From the NCBI RefSeq assembly GCF_902809855.1, contig NZ_CADDWJ010000001.1, positions 868,001 through 932,000 of the forward strand: DNA of 64,000 nucleotides, read 5' to 3'. A program made the translations under genes and the position numbers. Within the stretch, counting starts at the first letter, position 1; the number at the start of each line of letters is the position of its first letter. Below, piece by piece: positions 1 to 8,321 of this stretch. This DNA comes from Acinetobacter sp. Marseille-Q1618. GTDB taxonomy: Bacteria; Pseudomonadota; Gammaproteobacteria; Pseudomonadales; Moraxellaceae. Below the pieces are notes generated by a model. It saw nothing but the letters and a program-made list of their open reading frames with translations, had not been told where the DNA came from and did no database searches.

Positions 1-375
1 AATTGTTCGACTGTGCGCTTTCACTAATACATCCTTTGGTGTAATAGGTTTACCAAACGCTTGTTTAATACGGCGTAAATGACTTTTGATACTCAGTGCT
101 GCAGCTAAGCCGAACTCGTGGATAAAAACATATTTCACATACGCACCGCCAGCCGACACAATTCCTTCAAACATTTCTGCTGACTCAGTAATACGTGAAG
201 CCAATGAACCACGTAAACGACCCGATTGGACATTTAATCGTTGCCCGCTCAGCATATCTTCTTGAATGGTTCGCTGTAGTTTTAAGGTTAATGCTGTGAT
301 GGTCTTGCGGATCTCAGTTTTTATCTGATTGTTTTCATCATTTAAATGAATTTGTACATCAACCGAATCAACCAT
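1..375 (-). CDS. Phage neck/tail-completion protein, HK97-gp10-like (3' end beyond window)
   Basis: Reading right to left from an ATG at 375, an open frame of 125 codons runs off the left edge without a stop. The protein begins MVDSVDVQIHLNDENNQIKT and later has a 'SGRLRGSLASRI' segment followed by 'YVFIHEFG'. That pattern (a short helical N-terminus, then R-x-G-x-L, then a Y-x-x-F-x-H-E-x-G stretch) is typical of HK97 gp10-type proteins that close the head-tail junction. It lies directly downstream of the DUF4054 gene and a 62-residue ORF, as expected for head-tail connector order. The family assignment rests on motif resemblance and position; the missing C-terminus limits certainty. Confidence 0.6.
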   Translation of the reverse strand, partial: MVDSVDVQIHLNDENNQIKTEIRKTITALTLKLQRTIQEDMLSGQRLNVQSGRLRGSLASRITESAEMFEGIVSAGGAYVKYVFIHEFGLAAALSIKSHLRRIKQAFGKPITPKDVLVKAHSRTI

Positions 376-382
376 AGATCAC

Positions 383-571
383 CTAGCTTTTGGTGGTGAC
401 AACTGCGGTTACTTTAGGCTCTTCAACATAACGAGTAAAACCCATTGGTTGTAGCGCAAAGTAAATATCTTCTTTAGCTTCAACTACACCGCTTTTTACT
501 GGGTAGGTCTGACCAGCAATCACAATGCATGTGGATTTATATGAATCAGGCGCTTGATATTTAAATAACAT
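383..571 (-). CDS. Small phage structural-region protein (hypothetical, 62 aa)
   Basis: A compact ORF with a clear ribosome-binding site (AGGAGAAAATC before the ATG at 571), squeezed between the DUF4054 gene and the gp10-like gene with gaps of only a few bases, so it is very probably translated as part of the late operon. The 62-residue product has no motif that I recognise. Small proteins at this place in siphoviral head-tail modules are often connector or adaptor accessories, but nothing in the sequence proves that here. Confidence 0.6.
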   Translation of the reverse strand: MLFKYQAPDSYKSTCIVIAGQTYPVKSGVVEAKEDIYFALQPMGFTRYVEEPKVTAVVTTKS

Positions 572-580
572 GATTTTCTC

Positions 581-964
581 CTAAATAACAAAAGCACCAA
601 CACGCAGATTGTTAGGGTTAGTGCCTTTATCATCGATTGGAATAGAGTTTTTTAATGCCAAATAGCGTTGGCCATAAATGCTTTGGTCGTAGAACGTTTC
701 TTTTGCAGAACGCGAAAAACCAACGCTTTGTCCTGCAATCGACATATTGCTTGCATTTGAAATGGCGGTACCATTTGGATTGGCTTTTTGAACTTTTAAA
801 ATATGTGCTGCATAAAGACCTACAGCCCGTTCTTTTAACTGTCCAAATTCCACGACCGATACCACAAGTTCCGCTTCTTCCAAAGCATCTTGGATTTCTG
901 ATTCACTTGCATTGTAGAGCTGAGAATCTGATTTAAATCTTTCTCGGAAAGTCTGTAAGTCCAT
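581..964 (-). CDS. Head-tail adaptor, DUF4054 family
   Basis: The 127-residue protein starts MDLQTFRERF and is mostly helical, with the conserved 'AAHIL' helix in the middle and the C-terminal 'YDQSIYGQRYLAL' stretch that I associate with DUF4054 phage proteins. These occupy the first head-tail connector position after the major capsid. It follows a 106-residue ORF and the capsid gene in the same direction with tight spacing. Connector function is inferred from family and order. Confidence 0.7.
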   Translation of the reverse strand: MDLQTFRERFKSDSQLYNASESEIQDALEEAELVVSVVEFGQLKERAVGLYAAHILKVQKANPNGTAISNASNMSIAGQSVGFSRSAKETFYDQSIYGQRYLALKNSIPIDDKGTNPNNLRVGAFVI

Positions 965-974
965 GCATCACCCA

Positions 975-1295
975 TTATTCTTTGGCTTGTGCGAGTTTGG
1001 CTTGCAGCTGCTCTAATGTTTCATCATCTGCATAGCTCACATCCAAAGCTTTTAACTCGGTACGTACTTTGTCGAGTTCAGGGTCTGACTTACTTGTACC
1101 TTTACGACTTGTAGCTTTACCGTCCTGCGTATCATCCACTGACAGATCACCCAACTCAAGCAAAGCCTTAAAGACTTTTCCCTTTTGCAACTTGGTCAAC
1201 TCAGCACCAGTCAGCTCAATGGTTTGACCTTTGCCGATCTGAATCCCATCAAAAGAAAAAGCGGCTTGTAAGCCGCTGTATGTAATTTTCGCCAT
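975..1295 (-). CDS. Phage protein with C-terminal HeH/SAP-like helix pair (hypothetical, 106 aa)
   Basis: It lies 13 bases downstream of the major capsid gene. The N-terminal half is beta-like (residues 1-45), followed by a charged low-complexity linker (about 50-70). The last 35 residues (LDKVRTELKALDVSYADDET...) resemble the HeH/LEM-like two-helix module common at the ends of phage structural proteins. No specific function is evident. Position suggests a capsid-associated or connector role. Confidence 0.6.
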   Translation of the reverse strand: MAKITYSGLQAAFSFDGIQIGKGQTIELTGAELTKLQKGKVFKALLELGDLSVDDTQDGKATSRKGTSKSDPELDKVRTELKALDVSYADDETLEQLQAKLAQAKE

Positions 1296-1308
1296 GGTTT
1301 ATTTTTCC

Positions 1309-2289
1309 TTATTCCACATCGTAGTAACGTAATGAATCAACGCGCTTTAGATACACACCTTCATACATATAATGCCCTGGTGTGCGAATTGCATAATTGA
1401 TTGGCTGTGCTGCCAAGAACTCAAGATCATTACAACGGAAAGTAATACAGTTTGGATCACGGCGATAAATAATACTGCGGTCTGTACCCCCTACACCTTT
1501 ACCTTCCAAGTAACTTTCTGAAGTAAAGGTCATTGTTTTACCCTGCATTGCAAAGGTGTTCTTTTCCTTAATATATTCAAGGAAAGTTTTACCTGCAGAA
1601 TCAGGAACGATACGACTTGCTAAAATTGTGAACTTATTTTCAGGCATCACAAAGGTATCAGGCTGCACACTGGCATCAAACTTCGATGCGTTGGTTGCAC
1701 CTTTGATGGCTTTGTTAATATCCGCTAAAACCGCTTCAATGGTCGCTGCTGCATAATCCACAGTAGATGCAATCACTTCCACACCTGTTTGATTATAGAA
1801 ACCCAGTAAACCTGTATCAGACTCACCAAACCAAGCCACATCACTCATATGGTTTTCATATGCCAAACGCGCTGCCGTGATTTTATCTGTCGCCAATGAA
1901 ATGCCTGCACGTAATGCTGCTGCAGTTTCAAAGATCGTAGTTTCATAACCAATCACACCAACTTGGACAGTCAGCTTTACTTCGTCATATAACACTTCAG
2001 CCAATGGTACATCATTACCTAAACCCGAATGACGTTTACCACGACCTACACCACGTTTACGCTGTAATACACTTGCCGAGCCTACTACCGCACCCGTCAG
2101 TGACTCAAGCGGTAGGTATTTTGCATAAGCTTGTGCTTCTGCAAGTTGTGGTGACATTTCATCAACCGATTCAAGCTTGATGAGTAACTTGGCAAATGTA
2201 TCTAAGTTAAAGGCATCACCGACTGCTGCTTGCACCCCATGTGCCACCGCAGTTAAGCGGATTTTCATTTGTTCTAATTGTTTAGACAT
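1309..2289 (-). CDS. Major capsid protein, DUF2184 family
   Basis: A 326-residue protein containing the segment PLAEVLYDEVKLTVQVGVIG followed by YETTIFETAAAL, and later IASRIVPD- and FLEYIKEKN-type strands that I recognise from the DUF2184 group of phage major capsid (encapsulin-fold) proteins. Length is normal for the group. It follows the protease/scaffold and cement genes and precedes head-tail connectors, the standard order. Because many copies are needed per virion, this should be one of the most abundant late products. Confidence 0.8.
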   Translation of the reverse strand: MSKQLEQMKIRLTAVAHGVQAAVGDAFNLDTFAKLLIKLESVDEMSPQLAEAQAYAKYLPLESLTGAVVGSASVLQRKRGVGRGKRHSGLGNDVPLAEVLYDEVKLTVQVGVIGYETTIFETAAALRAGISLATDKITAARLAYENHMSDVAWFGESDTGLLGFYNQTGVEVIASTVDYAAATIEAVLADINKAIKGATNASKFDASVQPDTFVMPENKFTILASRIVPDSAGKTFLEYIKEKNTFAMQGKTMTFTSESYLEGKGVGGTDRSIIYRRDPNCITFRCNDLEFLAAQPINYAIRTPGHYMYEGVYLKRVDSLRYYDVE

Positions 2290-2292
2290 GTA

Positions 2293-2763
2293 TTACGCTC
2301 CACGTAAACGAAGAATTGCCATACCATCTGCACCCGTGATGGTTTCCCATGCTGCATTCGGTAATTCAGTTGAATCCAAAGCAGCCGATGAAAGAGATCC
2401 TAAAGGCGCATCTACTGTTGCATTGGCAGTACGTACATAAACCTTGGCATTAATATCTGTAACAGGCGCAGTGGGTTTTACCCATACAGAACCAATCTGC
2501 ATGATCGGTGCGCAGTCTTTAACCTGATAAGCTTCAAGACCTTTCGCATTTTTTCCCGACTTGCCAATATGCTGAAATACCACCACACCAAATTTAGTAT
2601 TGGTCGCACCTACTACAGCCGATACAGTTTTACCATCTGTAGATTGCACCACCACATCACCATCACTGAGTACAGTACTACCCGAAACAGGTAACGATAA
2701 AATTTCTTCAGGCATGTGCAAACGCGCGCGCATACCTGGAATTGCTTGAGGTGTTAAAGACAT
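2293..2763 (-). CDS. Capsid cement/decoration protein, Gp24-like
   Basis: A 156-residue, largely beta protein with repeated V-x-V strands and 'GDVVVQSTDGKTVSAVVGAT', ending 'GADGMAILRLRGA'. This composition and its place immediately before the major capsid gene (three bases apart) match phage structural cement proteins of the Gp24/DUF2190-like group, which lock the capsid lattice from outside. Assignment is by resemblance and gene order. Confidence 0.65.
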   Translation of the reverse strand: MSLTPQAIPGMRARLHMPEEILSLPVSGSTVLSDGDVVVQSTDGKTVSAVVGATNTKFGVVVFQHIGKSGKNAKGLEAYQVKDCAPIMQIGSVWVKPTAPVTDINAKVYVRTANATVDAPLGSLSSAALDSTELPNAAWETITGADGMAILRLRGA

Positions 2764-2781
2764 GCTTAATTCCCCTATAAA

Positions 2782-3984
2782 TTAAAATGATTGTTTCCAA
2801 GCATCTTGCTTGCTGCTTGGCTTTTGTTGATTGGTATCAGGATTTTGATCCCCAACATTGGTGGGTTGATGCTGGAACTGATTCAATGCTGTATTGACCG
2901 AGTTGGTAGGCGCTACACCTTTCACCGCAGATAAGGCACGAAATACAGTATCAATCTGGTCAGGCTTGGCATCACCTACCGACACACCACCCAATACAGC
3001 AGTCACAAGCGTGTCACCTGCTTTGGCGCTAATCACATCACGCTTAATCTGCTCACAGGTACAACCTTCAGTTTTAACGTTGGGTACAAGTGCTTTAGCA
3101 TCAGCAATCACTGTTGCACGTTCTACTGCAGCGTGTTCTAACTTTTCAGGGGTCATTTGATTTTTTTCTAAATCACCAACTTGCTGTTTTAACTGCGTGT
3201 TTTCAGTTTGTAATGTATCTACAACTGCCTGAACTGCCGCCATTTCATCACCAATTGAAAATTGCTTATCACCGACTTTAAGTTTTGCGGCTTTTAAATT
3301 CTCAATTTGGGTTTGTTGGATTTTCAAAGCATCTGCCAATGGTTTGTTATCACCAATGTCAAAACGCATACCATTTACAATAACTTCCATGAAGTTTTCC
3401 TCTTGTGGAGTTGGGTTTTGGTCACCGATCCGACAATCACCACCACAGCGACCGTATTTCACCAGTGCCACATGATTGCCAATAAAATTAATAAACTTTG
3501 CTTGGTACGGCGTACCATCAGGTGCATTACCATTTTCTAAAACAAGGAGTGCCGCATAGCCGAGTGACATTTCAATACGCTCATTACTTTGAATGAGATC
3601 GATACTGATCTTGTCCTTAATAAGCAAATCACCCACCAGATAATCACCTTCTTGGCGAACGTTCTCACAATAGCCAATGTGATAATCCTTCCAGTTGGAA
3701 GCATTAATCTCATTCTTGGGTGGGTGATAGTCCGTAGCATCTACACCTGAAAAACTCGCTACCGACTCAGGCTTAAAGAGTTCGTCTGCAGGTGTATAGA
3801 CGTTAATGATTTGATCAGCAGTGAATCCCTCTAATGAAGGGAATTCATAGGCGTAGTACTGCCGTACTTGTGGTGCTTTGGCTAAGCGAACGTTGACACA
3901 CTTCAAATACCCTTCTTTGGTAAATGAACGTGACGATTCACTTGGTGCAAAATCACCAATTTTGAGTTGATATAGAGTTTTCAT
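2782..3984 (-). CDS. DUF2213 prohead protease-scaffold protein
   Basis: A 400-residue protein with two halves. Residues 1-190 form a DUF2213-type protease-like domain with 'SFSGVDATDYHPP' near residue 80 and 'FINFIGNHVALVKYGRCGGDCRIGD' split around residues 165-190, where the N-H-V-A-L motif is the signature. Residues 200-290 form a coiled coil rich in Q, L and K, which fits an internal scaffold. The tail is low complexity (Q, P, N rich). A protease fused to scaffold fits capsid maturation of HK97-fold heads. A terminator-like hairpin lies just upstream at 4001-4024. Confidence 0.75.
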   Translation of the reverse strand: MKTLYQLKIGDFAPSESSRSFTKEGYLKCVNVRLAKAPQVRQYYAYEFPSLEGFTADQIINVYTPADELFKPESVASFSGVDATDYHPPKNEINASNWKDYHIGYCENVRQEGDYLVGDLLIKDKISIDLIQSNERIEMSLGYAALLVLENGNAPDGTPYQAKFINFIGNHVALVKYGRCGGDCRIGDQNPTPQEENFMEVIVNGMRFDIGDNKPLADALKIQQTQIENLKAAKLKVGDKQFSIGDEMAAVQAVVDTLQTENTQLKQQVGDLEKNQMTPEKLEHAAVERATVIADAKALVPNVKTEGCTCEQIKRDVISAKAGDTLVTAVLGGVSVGDAKPDQIDTVFRALSAVKGVAPTNSVNTALNQFQHQPTNVGDQNPDTNQQKPSSKQDAWKQSF

Positions 3985-4000
3985 AAATTTTGCTCAATAA

Positions 4001-4024
4001 AAAACCCACCGTGTGGTGGGTTTT
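4001..4024. terminator. Bidirectional terminator-like palindrome inside the late operon
   Basis: AAAACCCACC / GGTGGGTTTT is a perfect stem with a short loop and A/T tracts on both sides. It lies between the 99-aa ORF at 4038-4334 and the downstream capsid protease gene. Late transcripts would have to read through it, for example by Q-mediated antitermination. Confidence 0.75.
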
Positions 4025-4037
4025 GTTAATATAAATT

Positions 4038-4334
4038 CTAAGGTATTGAAATATCAAAAATACTGCTTGCTAGATTTGTATCCTTATGCACAAATTTAAA
4101 AAAAGTAAGTATGTGATCTAGCATCTCTGAATCATTTTTGCCATTCCTTGGATATTTTGTTTTCTTTCCATCCTTAGTTTCAATTTCAACATATCCATAC
4201 ATGGAACCTGAGACCATAAAATCACTTGTTGGTAGTTCTTTACCAAACTTAAAACCCTTCAACTCTGTTACATCTATTTTAACTTCTACACCTTCAAAAT
4301 TTTCCAAAACTAGGTCATTAGAATACAAAGTCAT
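4038..4334 (-). CDS. Hypothetical prophage accessory protein (98 aa)
   Basis: The start is set at the ATG at 4334 because AGGGGG lies five bases upstream; a GTG two codons earlier is less likely. The product begins MTLYSNDLVLENFEGVEVKI and looks beta-rich with a C-terminal helix. I do not recognise it. It interrupts the usual order head morphogenesis then protease, is more AT-rich than its neighbours, and is followed directly by a strong hairpin terminator, which together suggest an inserted moron gene. Confidence 0.6.
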   Translation of the reverse strand: MTLYSNDLVLENFEGVEVKIDVTELKGFKFGKELPTSDFMVSGSMYGYVEIETKDGKKTKYPRNGKNDSEMLDHILTFFKFVHKDTNLASSIFDISIP

Positions 4335-4384
4335 GTTCACCCCCTATAATTATCAGCATTAATAATTTGAACATATTTTTTAAT

Positions 4385-5197
4385 TTATTCAACCAAAATA
4401 TCATCATAATTCGGCAACGCCACACAACGACAGCGAATAGGCTCACCAGGATGTCCACCACTTGGCGGTTCATCCCATCGAAAAGTTTTACCTTGCTTAT
4501 GTCGATGATCTGTTCGAACTCGCTCATCTTTGGCGGTCTGCCATGTATAAGACTCAACGCCCAAATCCAACTGACGTTGTTTATTAATATTCGAATTGAT
4601 CTTCCCCATCTGATCCGCAGCAATTAAACGCGCTCTAGACTCTGTACTTTGACCGAGTTTATGAATTTCTTTAGCGAGTTCTGCATTGGTCTGTCCTGTC
4701 TGTAAGGCATTTAAAACCAAAGCTTCCAACTTCTGAGCGTATTGCTGTGGAATAGACTTAATCAATGCTACATTTGCATCAATATTATAATCAACCGTAC
4801 TTTGAATATCAGAAGCTTGATATAACGGTGTCAGATCCAGTCCAATCACAGATTTAGTATGATTAGCAATCTGACGATCCACCTCCTGCATAACATCAAT
4901 GACAATCTTGGTTGCTAAGGGCTTTGATACCTCAGCAATATAATTGTCAAATCGAGTACGCAACTTACCAAACATATCACCCAACCAACTATCACCAATG
5001 TTTTCACCTACAGTCGGCAAAACCATATCCTTGGTTTGATCTTGGCAATAACGCGCTATGGCAAGTAATTGGCGAGTGTAATACAGCTCAGTTTTACGAT
5101 TGGCTTTAATAGGCTTAAGCTTAGGTTTACGCCCTTTCTTACTCTTCTGGATCTGTAATAGTTGGGGTTTTAACAGTTGAATGATCTTCGCTGTCAT
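4385..5197 (-). CDS. Phage head morphogenesis protein (SPP1 gp7 / Mu F-like minor capsid)
   Basis: The C-terminal quarter has the Mu F-like signature: 'YTWQTAKDERVRTDHRHKQG', then 'HPGEPIRCRCVA' with paired cysteines typical of the family. The upstream 150 residues are helical. I chose the ATG at 5197 (GGTGGA six bases upstream), giving 270 residues and a 59-base overlap with the portal gene; an ATG at 5242 would add 15 residues with no better signal. Family members sit on the portal vertex inside the prohead and help capsid assembly. Confidence 0.8.
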   Translation of the reverse strand: MTAKIIQLLKPQLLQIQKSKKGRKPKLKPIKANRKTELYYTRQLLAIARYCQDQTKDMVLPTVGENIGDSWLGDMFGKLRTRFDNYIAEVSKPLATKIVIDVMQEVDRQIANHTKSVIGLDLTPLYQASDIQSTVDYNIDANVALIKSIPQQYAQKLEALVLNALQTGQTNAELAKEIHKLGQSTESRARLIAADQMGKINSNINKQRQLDLGVESYTWQTAKDERVRTDHRHKQGKTFRWDEPPSGGHPGEPIRCRCVALPNYDDILVE

Positions 5198-6479
5198 CTG
5201 TATCCACCATAAGTTCCAATTCTTTAATGTGCTGATCATCAATCACAGAATAAACACCATCAATCTGTAATTGCCGTGCAATCTGTGGCTCAGTGATAAT
5301 GCCCATATTCAAATACTTTTCATCGCGTTCCGCATTTGCCTTTTCCACTTCTGAGCGAATCTTGGCATCAAGCTGCCACAACGGATTAAACACTACATTT
5401 AAATCGGGGAACTGCTTACCGAATGTAGATTGGCAAATTAATGCTAAAAACTTCATTAGAATGGGTTTCAACATCCATTCCTGTTTAGTAGCAATCGAAT
5501 CATAATAATTACGGGTATCATGTTCACCAGTAGCATTCATCCCTGCAGGAGATTGACCAAATAAAATGGTATAGGGAATATCGGCAGCACCTGCAGTTTG
5601 AATGGAGAACTCGTGCATCAAATCAGGTAAACCACCAAAGGTGTAAGTCTTAGAGTCATATTCCTCATCCTTATCTAAAACCATCATGCCATTTAGACTT
5701 TTTAGAAATCCCACACTCATAAAGCGATCGACAACAGACTTCATATCTTCTTTAATTTTTTCAACCAAACTCGGTGTGCGAATAATGTCGATTTTGGATT
5801 CATGTACCAAACTCGCTGTACTACGCTTTACACTGGCATGATCTAACAAGTCTTCATAGACCTCCTGCAAAATGCTCTGAGGTTCTTCACTCACCACATC
5901 AGCATGGCAAATCTTAATTAGACGACTATGGTGAATACGCTTTTCAGGTGTGCCATCATTAAAACGTAACTTATAAAATTCAGGCTGTTTGAGTAATCCA
6001 CAACACGCTGAGGGTGGTAAATAACTACGAGTATCTTCCGTTAAGTACTTTTTCTTAATCACTGTGAAAAATTCTAAACGTCCCACACCGAGTTTATTTA
6101 GAATAAAAGGCTGATCTAGGTTTTGACCATCTGCAGATCCAATCAACACATAAACCTTTCCATATAGACGTGACAGAATCAAACTTGATAGCAACACCTG
6201 ATTTAACTGGTAATGCTTACATGCTTCTTCGAGTTTTTTTAGATTACTCCCTTGAATATTTTCAAAGAACCAACCTGCTCGAAGCATGTCTGATGCGGGA
6301 CGATTGACAATACGTTTCGCTAACCAATTCTGGTAAACCGCTTCGAGTTGGTCATCCGGAATATCACGGCGTACAAATTGCCCATGTGATGCTTTATCTC
6401 GTGCAGTACCAATATTGGAGGCAAAGTTGCTATATGCCCCTGCATCGCCAATTGCATCGGGCTTGATATTTTCAGCCAT
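5139..6479 (-). CDS. Phage portal protein, DUF1073 family
   Basis: A 446-residue protein with the DUF1073 portal hallmarks: 'NRPASDMLRAGWFF' near residue 60, 'FGQSPAGMNATGEHDTRNYYDSI' region near residue 310 (the conserved G-x-S-P-x-G-x-N-x-T-G-E-x-D), then 'FNPLWQLD'. It follows terminase large subunit by eight bases and precedes the head morphogenesis protein, the expected order. Pfam's DUF1073 family is now sometimes labelled as an Acb1-like (anti-CBASS) N-terminal domain; nothing here points to that activity. Confidence 0.85.
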   Translation of the reverse strand: MAENIKPDAIGDAGAYSNFASNIGTARDKASHGQFVRRDIPDDQLEAVYQNWLAKRIVNRPASDMLRAGWFFENIQGSNLKKLEEACKHYQLNQVLLSSLILSRLYGKVYVLIGSADGQNLDQPFILNKLGVGRLEFFTVIKKKYLTEDTRSYLPPSACCGLLKQPEFYKLRFNDGTPEKRIHHSRLIKICHADVVSEEPQSILQEVYEDLLDHASVKRSTASLVHESKIDIIRTPSLVEKIKEDMKSVVDRFMSVGFLKSLNGMMVLDKDEEYDSKTYTFGGLPDLMHEFSIQTAGAADIPYTILFGQSPAGMNATGEHDTRNYYDSIATKQEWMLKPILMKFLALICQSTFGKQFPDLNVVFNPLWQLDAKIRSEVEKANAERDEKYLNMGIITEPQIARQLQIDGVYSVIDDQHIKELELMVDTDDSEDHSTVKTPTITDPEE

Positions 6480-6487
6480 AATTTTTC

Positions 6488-7849
6488 CTAATCGAATACT
6501 GAAGATGCATTTGCTGTCGGTGCAAATGACATCACCACAGCATCAGCAATGTTGGGGCTAGGTATGCCGCGTTTTGCTAGATCCTTTTTACTTTCAACTT
6601 TGACACGCCCATCATCAGCAAACTGTCGTCTAGGTGCTGACAATTCATCTATCAACTTATCTAAATTTGAACAATCACCTGAAATACTAATCAACTTATC
6701 AATGGGGTATTTATGACCTTTGGTGATAGCGTTGTAAGTATTGCGAAAACGATCTGCCAAAAGCCACCAAGACTGTGCCTTCAAGTTATAGAACATATCT
6801 TTATTTTTGGTTTGGGTACCATCATAAATCGCATCAGGTGCATGCACAGCATCAGAAGCATTGAACTTGATGTATTTAATAAATAAACGGCGTTGCTCAT
6901 TCAGTTCTTTAAACTTAGCACCTGAAGATGCACCCACACCAATCGAGTCATAAATAATCCGTGCCTGATATTTCTCAGCAAGTGAATACGTTCGAGTACA
7001 ACTTTTCAGTAACTCATCTTCTTGCCCTTTCCACTCATCTGTATCATGCAAGATAGATCCATGTGCCAACGCGTTCGCACATTTATCATCACCATCATCT
7101 GCAACGTCAAATCCAACGCGCTTGGTACCTAAACCGATAAAATCGAGTTCCAAATGTGCATCGACCGCCGCAAGAATCCATGAACGTTTAATAATGACTG
7201 AATCATCATCCTCTTTCGGTTGCCCTAAATAGATATGATTGTAATTTTCCTCATCTTCTGCCTTTGCTGCAGCCGCTACAGCCAAAGCCGTCTTAGATAA
7301 GAAAGGATTATCAGGATAGTTGATCTTTCGTACCACTGTATTGGGTGGTGGACTAGTCACAAAACGGCGATATACAAAATCTGTGGTCAGCTTCGGATTA
7401 AAGATAATCCAGAACTGAGAATGCTCTTTACGAATAGTTGGTTCTAATATTTCCCACTGTTCTTTCGAAACGTTATGCGCTTCTTCAAGCCAACAAATAT
7501 CAACACCCTCAAGCGACTTGATTTCGTCAATGTTTCGCCACAAACCATAAAATAAGAATTCTGAACCTGTGTAAATATTCTCTATCTTATTGTTTAGAAC
7601 TCGAAAGCGATCCTTTAAACCAAAGCGCTCTATTTGCACCTTGAGTAATGAATACACCGACTCTTCAATTTTGTTCTGGAATTGCCGTGCACATAAAATA
7701 CGAAGCTTGTAGTTATCAGCAAGAAAAATAGAGAATCCTGCTGCATCCCAAGACTTGGAACTAAAACGACCACCGTATAAAACTTTATTACGTGCAGGTT
7801 CTAACCAAAAATCTTCAAGTATCGGATTTAGCGTTGCTTGATCGCCCAT
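6488..7849 (-). CDS. terL: Terminase large subunit (PBSX-type)
   Basis: The DNA-packaging motor, 453 residues. The ATPase domain shows a Walker A variant GGRFSSKS (residues 26-33) and Walker B 'VDICWLEEAH' (about 117-126). The C-terminal RNase H-fold nuclease begins at 'VGFDVADDGDD' near residue 245, supplying the first catalytic Asp. Family-typical length. Its start overlaps the terminase small subunit gene by 35 bases, implying translational coupling. It would cut concatemers and pump DNA through the portal encoded next door. Confidence 0.9.
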   Translation of the reverse strand: MGDQATLNPILEDFWLEPARNKVLYGGRFSSKSWDAAGFSIFLADNYKLRILCARQFQNKIEESVYSLLKVQIERFGLKDRFRVLNNKIENIYTGSEFLFYGLWRNIDEIKSLEGVDICWLEEAHNVSKEQWEILEPTIRKEHSQFWIIFNPKLTTDFVYRRFVTSPPPNTVVRKINYPDNPFLSKTALAVAAAAKAEDEENYNHIYLGQPKEDDDSVIIKRSWILAAVDAHLELDFIGLGTKRVGFDVADDGDDKCANALAHGSILHDTDEWKGQEDELLKSCTRTYSLAEKYQARIIYDSIGVGASSGAKFKELNEQRRLFIKYIKFNASDAVHAPDAIYDGTQTKNKDMFYNLKAQSWWLLADRFRNTYNAITKGHKYPIDKLISISGDCSNLDKLIDELSAPRRQFADDGRVKVESKKDLAKRGIPSPNIADAVVMSFAPTANASSVFD

Positions 7850-8264
7850 AGAAGTGCCCTAACCCAGATGGATATGAAGTCTCATTTTTGATTGAACTTT
7901 CAGTTTTATTAGTGAACTGACCACCACTGTCTTTGGCAGCTTGTTCCATGATTTTTAGAGCCATCACCGTGTTCTTAGTTTTATTCAGTAATTTGTCATA
8001 TTGCTTCATACGGTAATGCTTAATGGCGATCGGAATATCAATTAATCCCTCATCAAACTTCTTGCGCGTTTCTTCAAAAAGGTCTTTGAATTTTTTACTT
8101 AAGTTTTTCCCAGCAACTTTGGTTGGATCGTATGACTGACACTGTTTTCGATCGATTGTTACCCCAAACTCTTGTAAGACCTGATCAGCAACTTCTTGAG
8201 GGGTATCACGGCATGCAAGAGACTGAATTATAAAAATTTTTACAGGCTCTTTTAAGGCTGCCAT
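7815..8264 (-). CDS. Terminase small subunit-like protein, DUF2280 family
   Basis: The start ATG at 8264 has GAGG six bases upstream; a GTG one codon earlier is in frame. The N-terminus (ALKEPVKIFIIQSLACRDTP then 'VADQVLQEFGV') forms the helix-turn-helix typical of DUF2280 proteins found immediately before PBSX-type large terminases. The remainder is helical. The role as DNA-recognition subunit is inferred from its family and its 35-base overlap with terL. Confidence 0.75.
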   Translation of the reverse strand: MAALKEPVKIFIIQSLACRDTPQEVADQVLQEFGVTIDRKQCQSYDPTKVAGKNLSKKFKDLFEETRKKFDEGLIDIPIAIKHYRMKQYDKLLNKTKNTVMALKIMEQAAKDSGGQFTNKTESSIKNETSYPSGLGHFYGRSSNAKSDT

Positions 8265-8302
8265 CACCCACCTCTTGTCTAACTACGTCTAACAAAATAG
8301 CC

Positions 8303-8321
8303 AAAAAAAAGCCCTAAGGCT
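8303..8321 (-). terminator. Intrinsic terminator of the metallopeptidase gene
   Basis: On the minus strand AGCCTTAGGGCT is followed by a run of eight U residues. The hairpin touches the stop codon of the gene at 8321-8959 and precedes the terminase genes. Confidence 0.65.

Noticed and set aside
655..936. Open frame on the plus strand inside the DUF4054 gene
   Set aside because: It is antisense to a clear phage gene, has no ribosome site and an unstructured composition.
5139..6479. Anti-CBASS nuclease reading of the DUF1073 protein
   Set aside because: Gene order, length and portal motifs argue for a portal; no Acb1 catalytic motifs are visible.
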